DNA of 11,848 nucleotides from Pelotomaculum sp. UBA5255 (GCA_002408725.1 DHTR01000075.1:42316-54163), one strand, 5' to 3'; positions 1 to 6,982 are shown, counted from the first letter of the stretch. Made by a program: numbers and translations. The notes: generated by a model not told the origin, from the sequence alone.

Positions 1-356
1 GTTGCAATGCGCCTCCCGGCTACACCGGAATACAAGCCGAGATTTATTATTCGACTTTAAAACCACTTGATGCCTCCCGGGCCAACCTTCTGGAAAGGAC
101 CATTGCGAACCTGGGGCAGATTGGCATCCTTGCTCAAGATGATAACATAGACTTTTCTGGAATCCATGAAATTCCTTACGCCAATATTATCTTTGACCAT
201 AATTACCGGAAAAACCGCGGTGTGATTCTGGATTTTCTAGGTAAAAACCGGATTTATTGCATCGGACGGTACGGAAAATGGGATTATTTGTGGAGTGACC
301 AATCCCTTTTAAGCGGCAAGCGCGCTGCGGAAAGACTGGGGGGTGATCTTAAGTGA
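1..356 (+). CDS. FAD-dependent protoporphyrinogen oxidase/amine oxidase-like protein, C-terminal fragment
   Basis: An open frame runs in from the left edge (first full codon at 3) to a TGA at 354-356, giving the last 117 residues of a longer protein. The tail contains IPYANIIFDH followed by an IYCIGRYGKWDYLWSDQSLL-type segment and SGKRAAERLG. This is the closing signature of NAD(P)/FAD-dependent oxidoreductases of the protoporphyrinogen oxidase/UDP-galactopyranose mutase-like group often found in polysaccharide clusters: a late strand, then the GR-G-WDY-W-D-S--SG--AA helix that closes the FAD domain. The N-terminal Rossmann GxGxxG lies outside the window. The stop overlaps the next start (GTGA, 4 bp), so the two are translationally coupled. 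The substrate is unknown; in this setting a sugar or lipid-linked intermediate is more likely than haem, which is inference. Confidence 0.75.
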   Translation, partial: CNAPPGYTGIQAEIYYSTLKPLDASRANLLERTIANLGQIGILAQDDNIDFSGIHEIPYANIIFDHNYRKNRGVILDFLGKNRIYCIGRYGKWDYLWSDQSLLSGKRAAERLGGDLK

Positions 357-1339
357 AGTTTTGTCTTGTAAGCATCCTACCCTATAATCCCTATCTCGAT
401 GGGAGAATTTGCACGCTTGAAACAAACAATCTCTACATCTGGGCCACGATCATGGGGGGCGTCCATTATAACGGGATTGCCTACGACCAGTACTTATACG
501 GTTTAAATTATGACTACTTTGACTGTTTTGATCTTATTATGGTTTCTGTCCGAGATGTGCTGATTGATGTTGCTCTGAAGATCAAGCAGCGTTCAAAAGC
601 GAAAATGGTTGTTTTCCCAGAACCGGAATTGGAACACTTTACATCCCTTTCACCTGGTGAGCTGCAGTTTAAATTTATTAAGCTTTTAAATACAGCGGAC
701 GCAATCGCTGTTCATAATGAAGAAACCATTCCGTTTTTTCAGGCGTTGACCCGTAAACCCGTTGGTTTTGTAGGCCTGCCGTTTCCCTTAAAGAGGTTAC
801 GGGAGGAACTCTGCCCCCAGGTTCAAAATGATGAAGGGGAAATTCATCTCGGGAGCCTGATGGGCTCACTTATTAATCGAAACGGATTTGCAAACCTGGC
901 GGTGCTGTCGAAAACAGGTCTTCCAGGCGCTGTGGATATACAGCATCCCATAGAAAAAGAATACATCCGGAAAGTTCGCAACTACCTGCAAATACCTTCC
1001 ATAAGATGTCACCAATCCCTTTCCTGGGACCACTATATGGTCGAAGTCAGCAAGTCCACACTGGGCGTTCATCTGGATTTCCGGCTTACCTGGGGCAGAT
1101 TTCCGATTGACTGTGCTGCGTTAGGAATACCGTGTGTAGCGTCACCCAATTTATACACACAAAAGATCCTCTTTCCGCGTTTATGTGTGCCTTGTCAGGA
1201 CATTGATAAAGCAGCCGGCCTGGTCAGAGAATTATATAATAACTACAATTTTTATGATGAGGTTATGGCTTTCGCGGAGTCGAAACTTCCCATGTTTAGT
1301 TATGAAGAATCAAAGAAGAGATTATTAAATCTTGTTTAA
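353..1339 (+). CDS. Glycosyltransferase, divergent GT-B-like
   Basis: 328 residues from a GTG start at 353, preceded by a GGGGGGT ribosome binding site about 9 bp upstream and overlapping the previous stop by 4 bp. The N-terminal half carries no motif I can name with confidence. The C-terminal half has a segment near residues 235-260 (LGVHLDFRLTWGRFPIDCAA then LGIPCVAS) that resembles the C-terminal donor-binding part of GT-B glycosyltransferases, where an acidic or small-residue motif is followed by a 'GIPCI' strand. The last part, with L-PCQDIDKAA, fits the usual C-terminal helices. There is no signal peptide or membrane helix, so it is probably cytoplasmic or membrane-associated. It sits inside the sugar operon, consistent with adding one sugar of a repeat unit. 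Donor and acceptor cannot be read from the sequence. An uncharacterised group is likely. Confidence 0.6.
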   Translation: MKFCLVSILPYNPYLDGRICTLETNNLYIWATIMGGVHYNGIAYDQYLYGLNYDYFDCFDLIMVSVRDVLIDVALKIKQRSKAKMVVFPEPELEHFTSLSPGELQFKFIKLLNTADAIAVHNEETIPFFQALTRKPVGFVGLPFPLKRLREELCPQVQNDEGEIHLGSLMGSLINRNGFANLAVLSKTGLPGAVDIQHPIEKEYIRKVRNYLQIPSIRCHQSLSWDHYMVEVSKSTLGVHLDFRLTWGRFPIDCAALGIPCVASPNLYTQKILFPRLCVPCQDIDKAAGLVRELYNNYNFYDEVMAFAESKLPMFSYEESKKRLLNLV

Positions 1340-1373
1340 ATGCTTCTTAAAAATTAAAATTGCTGATCTTGAC

Positions 1374-1380
1374 GGGGGAA
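1374..1380 (+). promoter_or_regulatory. Ribosome binding site that sets the start at 1389
   Basis: GGGGGAA lies 8 bp before ATG 1389. An in-frame TTG at 1332 would add 19 residues, but it has only a weak purine run upstream and would overlap the preceding gene. The sequence from 1389 (MQIDQI, then LNYEDGSTN) matches the usual N-terminus of this glycosyltransferase type. Confidence 0.6.
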
Positions 1381-1388
1381 AGATACCG

Positions 1389-2438
1389 ATGCAAATAGAT
1401 CAAATCACCTCTTCTTTAAACTATGAAGATGGCAGCACCAATATCATTATAAATATGCAAAAAATATTAAAGCTGATGGGTTTTAATTCCAATATATACG
1501 TAGAAGATAGTAAACCTCAATTGGTCTTTGAAACGCTGGATTGTAATTTATTGAAAGATAATATAGACGGTATTATTTATCATTTTTTACCCACCTCAAA
1601 ATCTTCCTGTCCCATTCAAGACTTGAATACTAAATTGAAAATTATGTACTGTCACACCATTACCCCGATCAATAATTTTAGTGATTATTATAGAAAAATA
1701 CTTCACGCACGAGGGAAAGAAAAACTCAAGTCCTTAAAGAACACCATTGATTTGGTAATTACTAATTCACGTTCTAGCAAGCACGAATTAAATGATCTTG
1801 GATATCAAAGAATAATCGTTCTACCACCTCCAATAAACTTAAAGGATTATGCACGAGAACCCAATCCGCACCTTCTAGAGATGTATAAAGATGATTACAC
1901 TAATATCCTTTTCGTTGGTGAGATAAGTTCAAATAACAGGCAATTAGATATTTTAAATGTTTTTAACTACTATCACAAAAGAATAAACAGGAAATCCCGT
2001 TTATTCTTTATTGGCAATTATTTGGGGCATATGAGTTATTATCGAAAAATTATAGAGTTAATGAATGAATTGCATATTCATAATGTTTTCATAACCGGTC
2101 TGGTTTCATTCACACAACTTTTAGCATATTATCGATTGTCTGATGTTTTTTTGAGCATGAGTGAACATACCGAATACTTCACCCCATTGATTGAAGCAAT
2201 CCATTTTCGGGTTCCGGTTATCGCGTATCATTCTAGTGTCGCTCAGGAGATTATGGGGGAAGCGGGGGAGTGGATAGTCGATAAAGATGTCCGGGAAGTT
2301 TCCCGCATAATAGACCAGGTGGTTTCGGACAAGAAAAAAAGACGGGAACTTATCCTGCGCCAGTCTAAAAAAATTGTTGATTACCACCCGGATCGAATCA
2401 TTTCACTATACAAAGAGGCCATTAAGAACTTTTTTTGA
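1389..2438 (+). CDS. Glycosyltransferase family 4-type protein
   Basis: 349 residues from ATG 1389. The N-terminus (MQIDQITSSLNYEDGSTNII then LGFNS-type MGFNSNIYVE) is the first Rossmann strand and helix of a GT-B fold, where the D-G-x-S-N stretch contacts the acceptor side. A VITNSRSSKHEL segment marks the inter-domain region. NILFVGEIS opens the second Rossmann domain, the usual donor-binding start. SEHTEYFTPLIEAIHFRVPV and GEAGEWI give the retaining-GT E-x7-E region and the closing strand of GT4 enzymes. It has no membrane segment. It lies 49 bp after the previous stop and 42 bp before rfbF, so it is in the same transcript. Its DNA is visibly AT-richer than the genes after it (20 of 60 bases G+C at 1681-1740, 13 of 60 at 1441-1500), suggesting separate acquisition. 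Sugar specificity is unknown. Confidence 0.8.
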   Translation: MQIDQITSSLNYEDGSTNIIINMQKILKLMGFNSNIYVEDSKPQLVFETLDCNLLKDNIDGIIYHFLPTSKSSCPIQDLNTKLKIMYCHTITPINNFSDYYRKILHARGKEKLKSLKNTIDLVITNSRSSKHELNDLGYQRIIVLPPPINLKDYAREPNPHLLEMYKDDYTNILFVGEISSNNRQLDILNVFNYYHKRINRKSRLFFIGNYLGHMSYYRKIIELMNELHIHNVFITGLVSFTQLLAYYRLSDVFLSMSEHTEYFTPLIEAIHFRVPVIAYHSSVAQEIMGEAGEWIVDKDVREVSRIIDQVVSDKKKRRELILRQSKKIVDYHPDRIISLYKEAIKNFF

Positions 2439-2480
2439 CAATCAACCTTTGATGATTAAGCTTGAAAGGGGAGGCTGGCG

Positions 2481-3257
2481 GTGAAGCCGAAAGTTGTTAT
2501 CCTTTGTGGTGGAAAAGGCACACGATTGCGGGAAGAAACGGAAAAAAAACCAAAACCAATGGTCACTATTGGTCATCATCCAATCTTGCTTCATATCATG
2601 AAACATTACTCCCATTACGGATATAATAGCTTCGTTCTGTGTCTTGGCTATAAAGGAGAGTTTATTAAAGAATACTTTTTAAATTATATTGATCGCTGTT
2701 GTGACCTCCAATTGAATTTAAAGGATGGGGTAAAATCCGTGATCAAAGATCAGAAAGGGCTGGATAACTGGGACATTATTTTTGCCGATACGGGGTTGGA
2801 AACTAATACCGGGGGACGCATTAAAAGGGTGGAAAAATATATTAAGGGGGAATATTTCTTTTTAACGTATGGAGACGGTCTCTCAAACGTTAACCTGAAG
2901 GAACTCGAAAAATTTTTCCTACAGAAGGGTAGGATCGGTTTAGTGACCGGGACCCGCCCTGAGTCCAAGTACGGACAGATTGCCGTGGGTTCGGATTCAA
3001 TTATTACCGGGTTTAAGGAAAAGCCTATACTCAGTGATTACATCAACGGTGGTTTTTTTGTTTTTAACCGAAAAATATTTGATTACCTGGATGAGAACTG
3101 TGTTTTGGAGAAGGAAATCTTTGAAAGATTGTCCCGTGAGAAGGAACTGGCTTTGTTCAGACATGAAGGTTTCTGGAAATGCATGGACACCTACAAGGAT
3201 TATCAAGAGCTTAACGAAATGTGGAAAAACGGCAACACACCGTGGAAGGTAGAGTAA
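2481..3257 (+). CDS. rfbF: Glucose-1-phosphate cytidylyltransferase
   Basis: 258 residues, the usual family length, from GTG 2481 with AAAGGGGAGG 7 bp upstream. It makes CDP-glucose from CTP and glucose 1-phosphate, the first step to CDP-linked 6-deoxy and 3,6-dideoxy sugars. The nucleotide-binding signature is GGKGTRLREET at residues 10-20, with K25 in KPKPM. HYSHYGY-FVLCLGYKG follows at about 42-58, typical of RfbF and less so of RmlA. The TYGDG motif is at 129-133 (D132 as metal ligand), GFKEKP is near 178-182 and FWKCMDT carries D236, the second expected metal ligand. The gene is soluble and cytosolic, and it is preceded by two glycosyltransferase genes and followed by a reductase, RfbH and an epimerase. 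RfbG, usually the very next gene, is replaced here by the RmlD-type reductase. RmlA-type dTTP use is the main alternative but fits the motifs less well. Confidence 0.9.
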   Translation: MKPKVVILCGGKGTRLREETEKKPKPMVTIGHHPILLHIMKHYSHYGYNSFVLCLGYKGEFIKEYFLNYIDRCCDLQLNLKDGVKSVIKDQKGLDNWDIIFADTGLETNTGGRIKRVEKYIKGEYFFLTYGDGLSNVNLKELEKFFLQKGRIGLVTGTRPESKYGQIAVGSDSIITGFKEKPILSDYINGGFFVFNRKIFDYLDENCVLEKEIFERLSREKELALFRHEGFWKCMDTYKDYQELNEMWKNGNTPWKVE

Positions 3258-3285
3258 GCTATGGTTTATTTAGTGGGTATGATTC

Positions 3286-3294
3286 AAGGAGGTG
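3286..3294 (+). promoter_or_regulatory. Ribosome binding site for the start at 3302
   Basis: AAGGAGGTG ends 7 bp before ATG 3302. An in-frame ATG at 3221 would add 27 residues overlapping rfbF, with no such site. The Rossmann strand MKMLIIGASGQIG begins exactly at 3302, as in relatives. Confidence 0.8.
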
Positions 3295-3301
3295 GGCTCT
3301 C

Positions 3302-4225
3302 ATGAAAATGCTGATTATTGGCGCATCGGGCCAAATCGGTTCTTACCTGGCTGAAACGTTGAGGAGCAGCCATTGTGTTACAGGTACATTTTACGCTCAC
3401 CCCCGGCAGGCGTTGGTTCAAATGGACATGACCGCACGGAAACTAGTTGACAAAATGGTAGGACAACTAGCGCCGGATGTCATTCTCATTCCAGCCGCCA
3501 TGCCCAACGTGGAGGTCTGCCAACAGAGCCCGGATTTATGTTGCAAAGTGAATGCTAAAGGTGTATTCAACGTTTTGGATGCAGCGGAGGCTGTGCAGGC
3601 AAAGGTCGTTTATTTTAGCACCGATTATATTTTTGACGGAATCAACGGGCCATACCGTGAAACCGACCGGCCAAATCCAAAATCCGTTTATGGGAAGGTA
3701 AAATACAAGGTTGAACAACGAATCCTGCAAGCTCAAGTTCCATTTCTGATCATTCGGACGACGGTGGTTTACAGCCGGGAAAATCAGGGCAAAAACTTTG
3801 CCATGGGTTTAATTAATCGACTGAAAAAGGGTGAGGCCGTGAAAGTACCCTATGACCAGGTAGGCACCCCAACTTACGCCCCAAACCTTTGTCAGGTTGT
3901 AAGAGAATTAATCGAATTGGGGAAAGAAGGAATTTATCACGTAGCAGGTCCGGACTTGATGGACCGTTATGAATTCTCACTTGAAGTGGCGAAAACATTC
4001 GGGTTGGGGCAAAACCTGATCATCCCTGTTTCCACGGTAGAACTTGGCCAGAAAGCCCCCCGTCCCCTGAATGGCGGACTCCGCATTGACAGGGTTCAAG
4101 CACAGGTGTCAACCCCTTTGATGGGTGTACGTGAGGGACTGGCGGAGATGAAAAGACAACTGGACCGGCATCCGTTCGGCTGTGTCTCATTTAGATCCAA
4201 GAGGAGGACGAATGATGGCATTTAA
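3302..4225 (+). CDS. RmlD-type NAD(P)-dependent sugar-nucleotide reductase (extended SDR)
   Basis: 307 residues from ATG 3302. GASGQIG at 7-13 is the dinucleotide-binding loop at the N-terminus. The active-site stretch STDYIFDG starts at S106, with a YGKVK motif at Y130-K134 (Y-x3-K) and YRETDRPNPKSVYGK between them. These are hallmarks of dTDP-4-dehydrorhamnose reductases and related 4-ketoreductases. It is not a 4,6-dehydratase: those have a TSDK-type site with an acidic pair. PYDQVGTPTYAPNL near 180-195 matches the substrate-binding part of RmlD. The expected reaction is NAD(P)H reduction of the 4-keto group of a deoxyhexose nucleotide. In this operon (RfbF, RfbH, epimerase) the likely substrate is a CDP-4-keto-(3,6-di)deoxyhexose, as in ascarylose synthesis, which is inference. 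The 3' end overlaps rfbH by 11 bp, so translation is coupled. Confidence 0.8.
   Translation: MKMLIIGASGQIGSYLAETLRSSHCVTGTFYAHPRQALVQMDMTARKLVDKMVGQLAPDVILIPAAMPNVEVCQQSPDLCCKVNAKGVFNVLDAAEAVQAKVVYFSTDYIFDGINGPYRETDRPNPKSVYGKVKYKVEQRILQAQVPFLIIRTTVVYSRENQGKNFAMGLINRLKKGEAVKVPYDQVGTPTYAPNLCQVVRELIELGKEGIYHVAGPDLMDRYEFSLEVAKTFGLGQNLIIPVSTVELGQKAPRPLNGGLRIDRVQAQVSTPLMGVREGLAEMKRQLDRHPFGCVSFRSKRRTNDGI
4202..4207 (+). promoter_or_regulatory. Ribosome binding site for rfbH
   Basis: AGGAGG is followed by two adjacent ATG codons, at 4212 (4 bp away) and 4215 (7 bp away). Spacing favours 4215. A GTG at 4182 in the same frame has no such site and would place this site inside the gene. Confidence 0.75.
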
Positions 4226-5783
4226 AGCGGGGGATATCATCAAAACAGCGGGGGGCTTTGTCCTGCTAGCCGCCCCCGGGAGTAAAGCTTATTATGCCTG
4301 GCCAATGCACGATCCCGCGCCTGAAAGTACCGTCATCCTGGAGCCGGGAGACCTCGTTAATGAGACAGACCTGGAAATTCCTTTAGGAGTTGATTTAACA
4401 GACCAGCTAAAAGTTCCAGAAGGTAATTTTCAGACCGTCGTGGCCAGAGTTCAAGAAACCTGTCTGGAAAAACTCTGGAGAAACGATTTCTACCAGCGGG
4501 CAGGGCAATTTTACAAACTATTTCATAAACCTTCAGCCTTTGAACCTGGAAATACATGGGTTTCCTGCTCCGGCAAGGTTTATGATGAACAGGAAATGTT
4601 GCATTTAATTGACGCTGCACTGGACTTTTGGCTGACCTCCGGAAGATACGCGACCTCATTTGAGGAAAAACTAGCTGATTTCCTGGGCGTCCGCCACTGC
4701 CTTTTAACCAACTCGGGTTCATCGGCCAACCTGTTGGCGATTTCCGCCCTTACTTCTCCTGTGTTGGCGGAGCGGCGGCTCCAGCCGGGGGACGAAGTGA
4801 TTACAGTTGCGGCAGGATTTCCCACCACCGTTGCTCCCATTATTCAAAACAAACTGGTTCCGGTTTTTGTAGATGTCGACCTGAAAACTATTAATGTAAA
4901 TACTGAATTGCTGGAAGCTGCCGTCAGCAAAAAAACCGGGGCTATTATCCTTGCCCACACCCTCGGCAACCCGTTTAACCTGGATGCAGTAACCCAAATT
5001 GCCCGAAAATACAAATTATGGCTGATTGAAGATAACTGCGATGCCCTGGGTTCAACCTACAGGGGAAAATATACCGGTTCCTTCGGGGACCTGGCGACAG
5101 TAAGCTTTTACCCGGCCCACCAGTTGACCATGGGAGAGGGGGGAGCAGTTCTCACCAGTAATCTACAATTAAAAAAGGTTGTTGAGTCTCTCCGTGACTG
5201 GGGGAGGGACTGCTGGTGCCCACCGGGAAAGGATAACACCTGCAGGCGACGCTTTCACTGGAAACTGGGATCCCTACCCGATGGATATGATCATAAATAC
5301 ACCTATTCCCACCTGGGCTACAATCTAAAGGTTACCGATCTCCAGGCTGCTATCGGCGTGGCCCAACTGGCAAAGCTACCGCAGTTTATCACAACCCGTC
5401 AACGAAATTTTCACCTTCTTTACGAGGGCTTAAAGGACTTCAGGCATCTTTTTGTTCTCCCCGAAGCCACAGAACATGCCCGGCCCTGCTGGTTTGGCTT
5501 CTATCTAACCCTTCGTGAAAACGCCCCGTTTTCCAGGCAGCAGTTAATCCACCACTTGGAAAACCACTTGATCCGGACCCGGCTTCTTTTTGCCGGGAAT
5601 GTGATCCGTCAGCCTGCTTTTAAGGGGATCCCACACAGGGTTGCCGGCGGCCTTCATAATACCGATACAGTTATGAACCGGACATTCTGGATCGGTCTCT
5701 ATCCTGGGCTGGGTGAAAAGGAAATATACTATGTTATACGAACCTTTGCTGACTTTATACAAGGGGGAAGGGAACATGATTGA
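4215..5783 (+). CDS. rfbH: RfbH-type CDP-4-keto-6-deoxyglucose 3-dehydratase (E1) with N-terminal extension
   Basis: 522 residues counted from ATG 4215. From about residue 83 it is a typical RfbH/E1: SGKVYDEQEM, then LDFWLTSGRYATSFEEKLA, TNSGSSANLLA, GDEVITVAAGFPTTV, LAHTLGNP and FYPAHQLTMGEGGA. The PLP lysine of ordinary aminotransferases is replaced by H302, the mark of 3-deoxygenating dehydratases. The [2Fe-2S] ligands are C275, C333, C335 and C343. The spacing (58, 2 and 8 residues) and the distance C275 to H302 (27) equal those I recall for Yersinia E1 (C193, H220, C251, C253, C261), so the core is offset by 82 residues. It removes the C3 hydroxyl from CDP-4-keto-6-deoxyglucose, and an E3-type reductase is normally needed. 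Residues 1-82 (GDIIK, GGFVLLAA, AYYAWPM, ILEPGDLV) are extra compared with the usual ~437-residue enzyme. They look like a small beta-rich module of unknown role. Confidence 0.93.
   Translation: MAFKAGDIIKTAGGFVLLAAPGSKAYYAWPMHDPAPESTVILEPGDLVNETDLEIPLGVDLTDQLKVPEGNFQTVVARVQETCLEKLWRNDFYQRAGQFYKLFHKPSAFEPGNTWVSCSGKVYDEQEMLHLIDAALDFWLTSGRYATSFEEKLADFLGVRHCLLTNSGSSANLLAISALTSPVLAERRLQPGDEVITVAAGFPTTVAPIIQNKLVPVFVDVDLKTINVNTELLEAAVSKKTGAIILAHTLGNPFNLDAVTQIARKYKLWLIEDNCDALGSTYRGKYTGSFGDLATVSFYPAHQLTMGEGGAVLTSNLQLKKVVESLRDWGRDCWCPPGKDNTCRRRFHWKLGSLPDGYDHKYTYSHLGYNLKVTDLQAAIGVAQLAKLPQFITTRQRNFHLLYEGLKDFRHLFVLPEATEHARPCWFGFYLTLRENAPFSRQQLIHHLENHLIRTRLLFAGNVIRQPAFKGIPHRVAGGLHNTDTVMNRTFWIGLYPGLGEKEIYYVIRTFADFIQGGREHD
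5763..5768 (+). promoter_or_regulatory. Ribosome binding site for the epimerase start at 5776
   Basis: GGGGGA lies inside the end of rfbH, 7 bp before ATG 5776. An earlier in-frame ATG at 5713 lies deep in rfbH without a comparable site, and the cupin protein normally begins just before the V-V-V-K-P strand. Confidence 0.65.
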
Positions 5784-6225
5784 TGGTGTTGTTGTAAAAC
5801 CTCTCAAGCAAATACCTGATGAGCGGGGTAAAATCATGCATATGCTAAAAGAAACCGATCCGGAATTTGAACGGTTCGGAGAAATTTATTTTTCAGTGAT
5901 TTATCCTGGTGTGATCAAAGGATGGCACATTCACCGGAAGATGACCCTGAATTACGTTGTGGTCCATGGGATGATCAAGCTCGTGTTGTATGATGAGCGT
6001 CCCTCCTCTGTGACTCGTGGGGAAACACAGGAAATCTTTCTTGGGGAAGACCAATACTGTCTGGTCAAAATCCCGCCCATGGTCTGGAATGGATTTAAGG
6101 GAGTAGGTGTCAAAAAGGCTATCGTGGCCAACTGTGCCTCCATACCCCACGACCCGGAGGAGATTGAGCGCCTGGACCCCCTGGAAAACCACATTCCCTA
6201 TCACTGGCAGCTGAAGCACCGCTAG
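5776..6225 (+). CDS. RmlC-like sugar-nucleotide epimerase family cupin
   Basis: 149 residues from ATG 5776, overlapping the end of rfbH by 8 bp. The protein is a small cupin: VVVKPLKQI and PDERGKIMHML open it (D15, R17, G18 as in RmlC D-xRG), GVIKGWHIHRKMT is at 45-57 and IKLVLYDERPSS follows. It closes with IPPMVWNGFKG, then PHDPEEIERLDP and IPYHW. H51 aligns with the catalytic histidine of dTDP-4-dehydrorhamnose 3,5-epimerase. The lysine that follows in classic RmlC (QGK) seems to be replaced by T-L-N, so this is a divergent subgroup rather than true RmlC. In a CDP-sugar operon with RfbH and a 4-ketoreductase, C5 epimerisation of CDP-4-keto-3,6-dideoxyglucose (an ascarylose-type step) is the natural guess. 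A 3,5-epimerase or ketoisomerase are alternatives. It is the last gene before the terminator. Confidence 0.8.
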   Translation: MIDGVVVKPLKQIPDERGKIMHMLKETDPEFERFGEIYFSVIYPGVIKGWHIHRKMTLNYVVVHGMIKLVLYDERPSSVTRGETQEIFLGEDQYCLVKIPPMVWNGFKGVGVKKAIVANCASIPHDPEEIERLDPLENHIPYHWQLKHR

Positions 6226-6248
6226 TCAGGCATAGCTTACCCGGAACG

Positions 6249-6290
6249 TTAAAGGCTCCCTTTTTGTATTTGAGGGAGCCCTTAACTTTT
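6249..6290 (+). terminator. Rho-independent terminator of the polysaccharide operon
   Basis: Stem GGCTCCCT (6254-6261) pairs with AGGGAGCC (6273-6280) across an 11-base loop. Beyond one A-C mismatch it extends by TTAA/TTAA, and CTTTTTATTCTTT follows on the + strand. It sits 23 bp after the epimerase stop and just before the convergent gene. The minus side has only a short T run, so it serves the rightward operon best. Confidence 0.85.
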
Positions 6291-6304
6291 TATTCTTTAG
6301 CTTA

Positions 6305-6838
6305 CTAATCTGTTTCCTTACGGTCGGGCGCCACCGGATAAACCGGAGGCGGTAGGGGTGTAACCGCTTCAGCAACCAGAGCCAGGTCATCAATCAATAA
6401 CCCACTTTTTCCATCGGCAGGGGGCTCGAGGCGGATGTCAACAAGGGCCGCCACAGTACCGTAAGGAGCATACCCGTATTCTTCGTAATAATTCCATTTA
6501 TTCTTGCCCAAATCACGCCCCCTGACACTAATTACGATGCCAGGTGGAATAGCCATTCCACCTGAGCTGAGAAAACTAACTTCAGCCCTGAGATTTGCCA
6601 GACCTGTAACATCTTCCTGAAGGATTTTCCTGGCATAAAATGAAAACTTAACGGGTGCGCCGGGAAGAATGAAGAAAACCACTTGTGAAATTTCGGCGAT
6701 GGAGGACGGGGAAGATAACAGCTGTGCTGAATTTGTGCCGCTATGAGCAATCTCACTGTTCATTGAAACGAAACCCTGGGCGATAAAGTTATTCAGTTCA
6801 TTTTCAAACCCTCTATTGGCCAGAAGTTGTCTGGACAT
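6305..6838 (-). CDS. Jelly-roll (NTTRR-F1/CBM-like) domain protein
   Basis: 177 residues from ATG at 6838 on the minus strand, with GAGGTGAT 4-5 bp upstream. The protein begins LLANRGFENE-like, then AHSGTNSAQLL, a Q-V-V-F-F-I strand and KFSFYARK. It ends WNYYEEY, APYGTVAALVDI and LLIDDLALV before a proline-rich tail (TPLPPPVYPVAP). This order (NGGFE, HSG--SA-L, W-e-Y, P-GT-aALV-i, vDDlaL) is that of the beta-sandwich domain annotated as NTTRR-F1 in Firmicutes and of CBM4/9-like carbohydrate-binding modules. In relatives this domain usually precedes a repetitive region; here almost nothing follows it. There is no signal peptide or membrane segment. A role in binding a glycan, perhaps on spores or the cell surface, is inference from fold and neighbourhood. 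Confidence 0.6.
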   Translation of the reverse strand: MSRQLLANRGFENELNNFIAQGFVSMNSEIAHSGTNSAQLLSSPSSIAEISQVVFFILPGAPVKFSFYARKILQEDVTGLANLRAEVSFLSSGGMAIPPGIVISVRGRDLGKNKWNYYEEYGYAPYGTVAALVDIRLEPPADGKSGLLIDDLALVAEAVTPLPPPVYPVAPDRKETD

Positions 6839-6982
6839 GAAATCACCTCGGTTTTTATATTCCTTCTAATTTATTCCATTAAACAGTTGTTTTGTGACAA
6901 ATTCATGTTAAATATTTTCCTCAATGTAACAAAATTACTCCATTATCATATTATGGAATTATCTAGGAGGTGGAGCGAAACC
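6839..6982. promoter_or_regulatory. Divergent intergenic region
   Basis: 144 AT-rich bases separate the leftward jelly-roll gene from the rightward acetyltransferase gene, so it should hold promoters for both. It contains the odd palindrome TTTGT-G-ACAAA (6891-6901). A leftward TTGTCA (6895-6900 read on the minus strand) is followed by AT-rich sequence, but no clean -10 stands out on either strand. I cannot assign a regulator. Confidence 0.35.
6965..6973 (+). promoter_or_regulatory. Ribosome binding site for the acetyltransferase
   Basis: AGGAGGTGG lies about 9-10 bp before ATG 6983. It rules out the upstream in-frame ATGs at 6827 and 6953, which would put the site inside the coding region and add an unrelated hydrophobic stretch overlapping the divergent gene. 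Confidence 0.75.

Noticed and set aside
1332..1388. Extended TTG start for the GT4-type protein
   Set aside because: It has a weak ribosome binding site and overlaps the previous gene; ATG 1389 has a good site and the family N-terminus.
3221..3301. Upstream ATG for the RmlD-type reductase
   Set aside because: It would add 27 residues unlike any Rossmann protein; AAGGAGGTG directly serves 3302.
4357..4997. Leftward open frames inside rfbH
   Set aside because: They are antisense to a conserved enzyme and have no recognisable domain or ribosome binding site.
5893..6219. 108-residue leftward open frame antisense to the epimerase
   Set aside because: It is a shadow of the conserved cupin codons, without start signals.
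6827..6982. Long hydrophobic N-terminus on the acetyltransferase
   Set aside because: It starts inside the divergent gene and encloses the strong ribosome binding site; the family begins near 6983.
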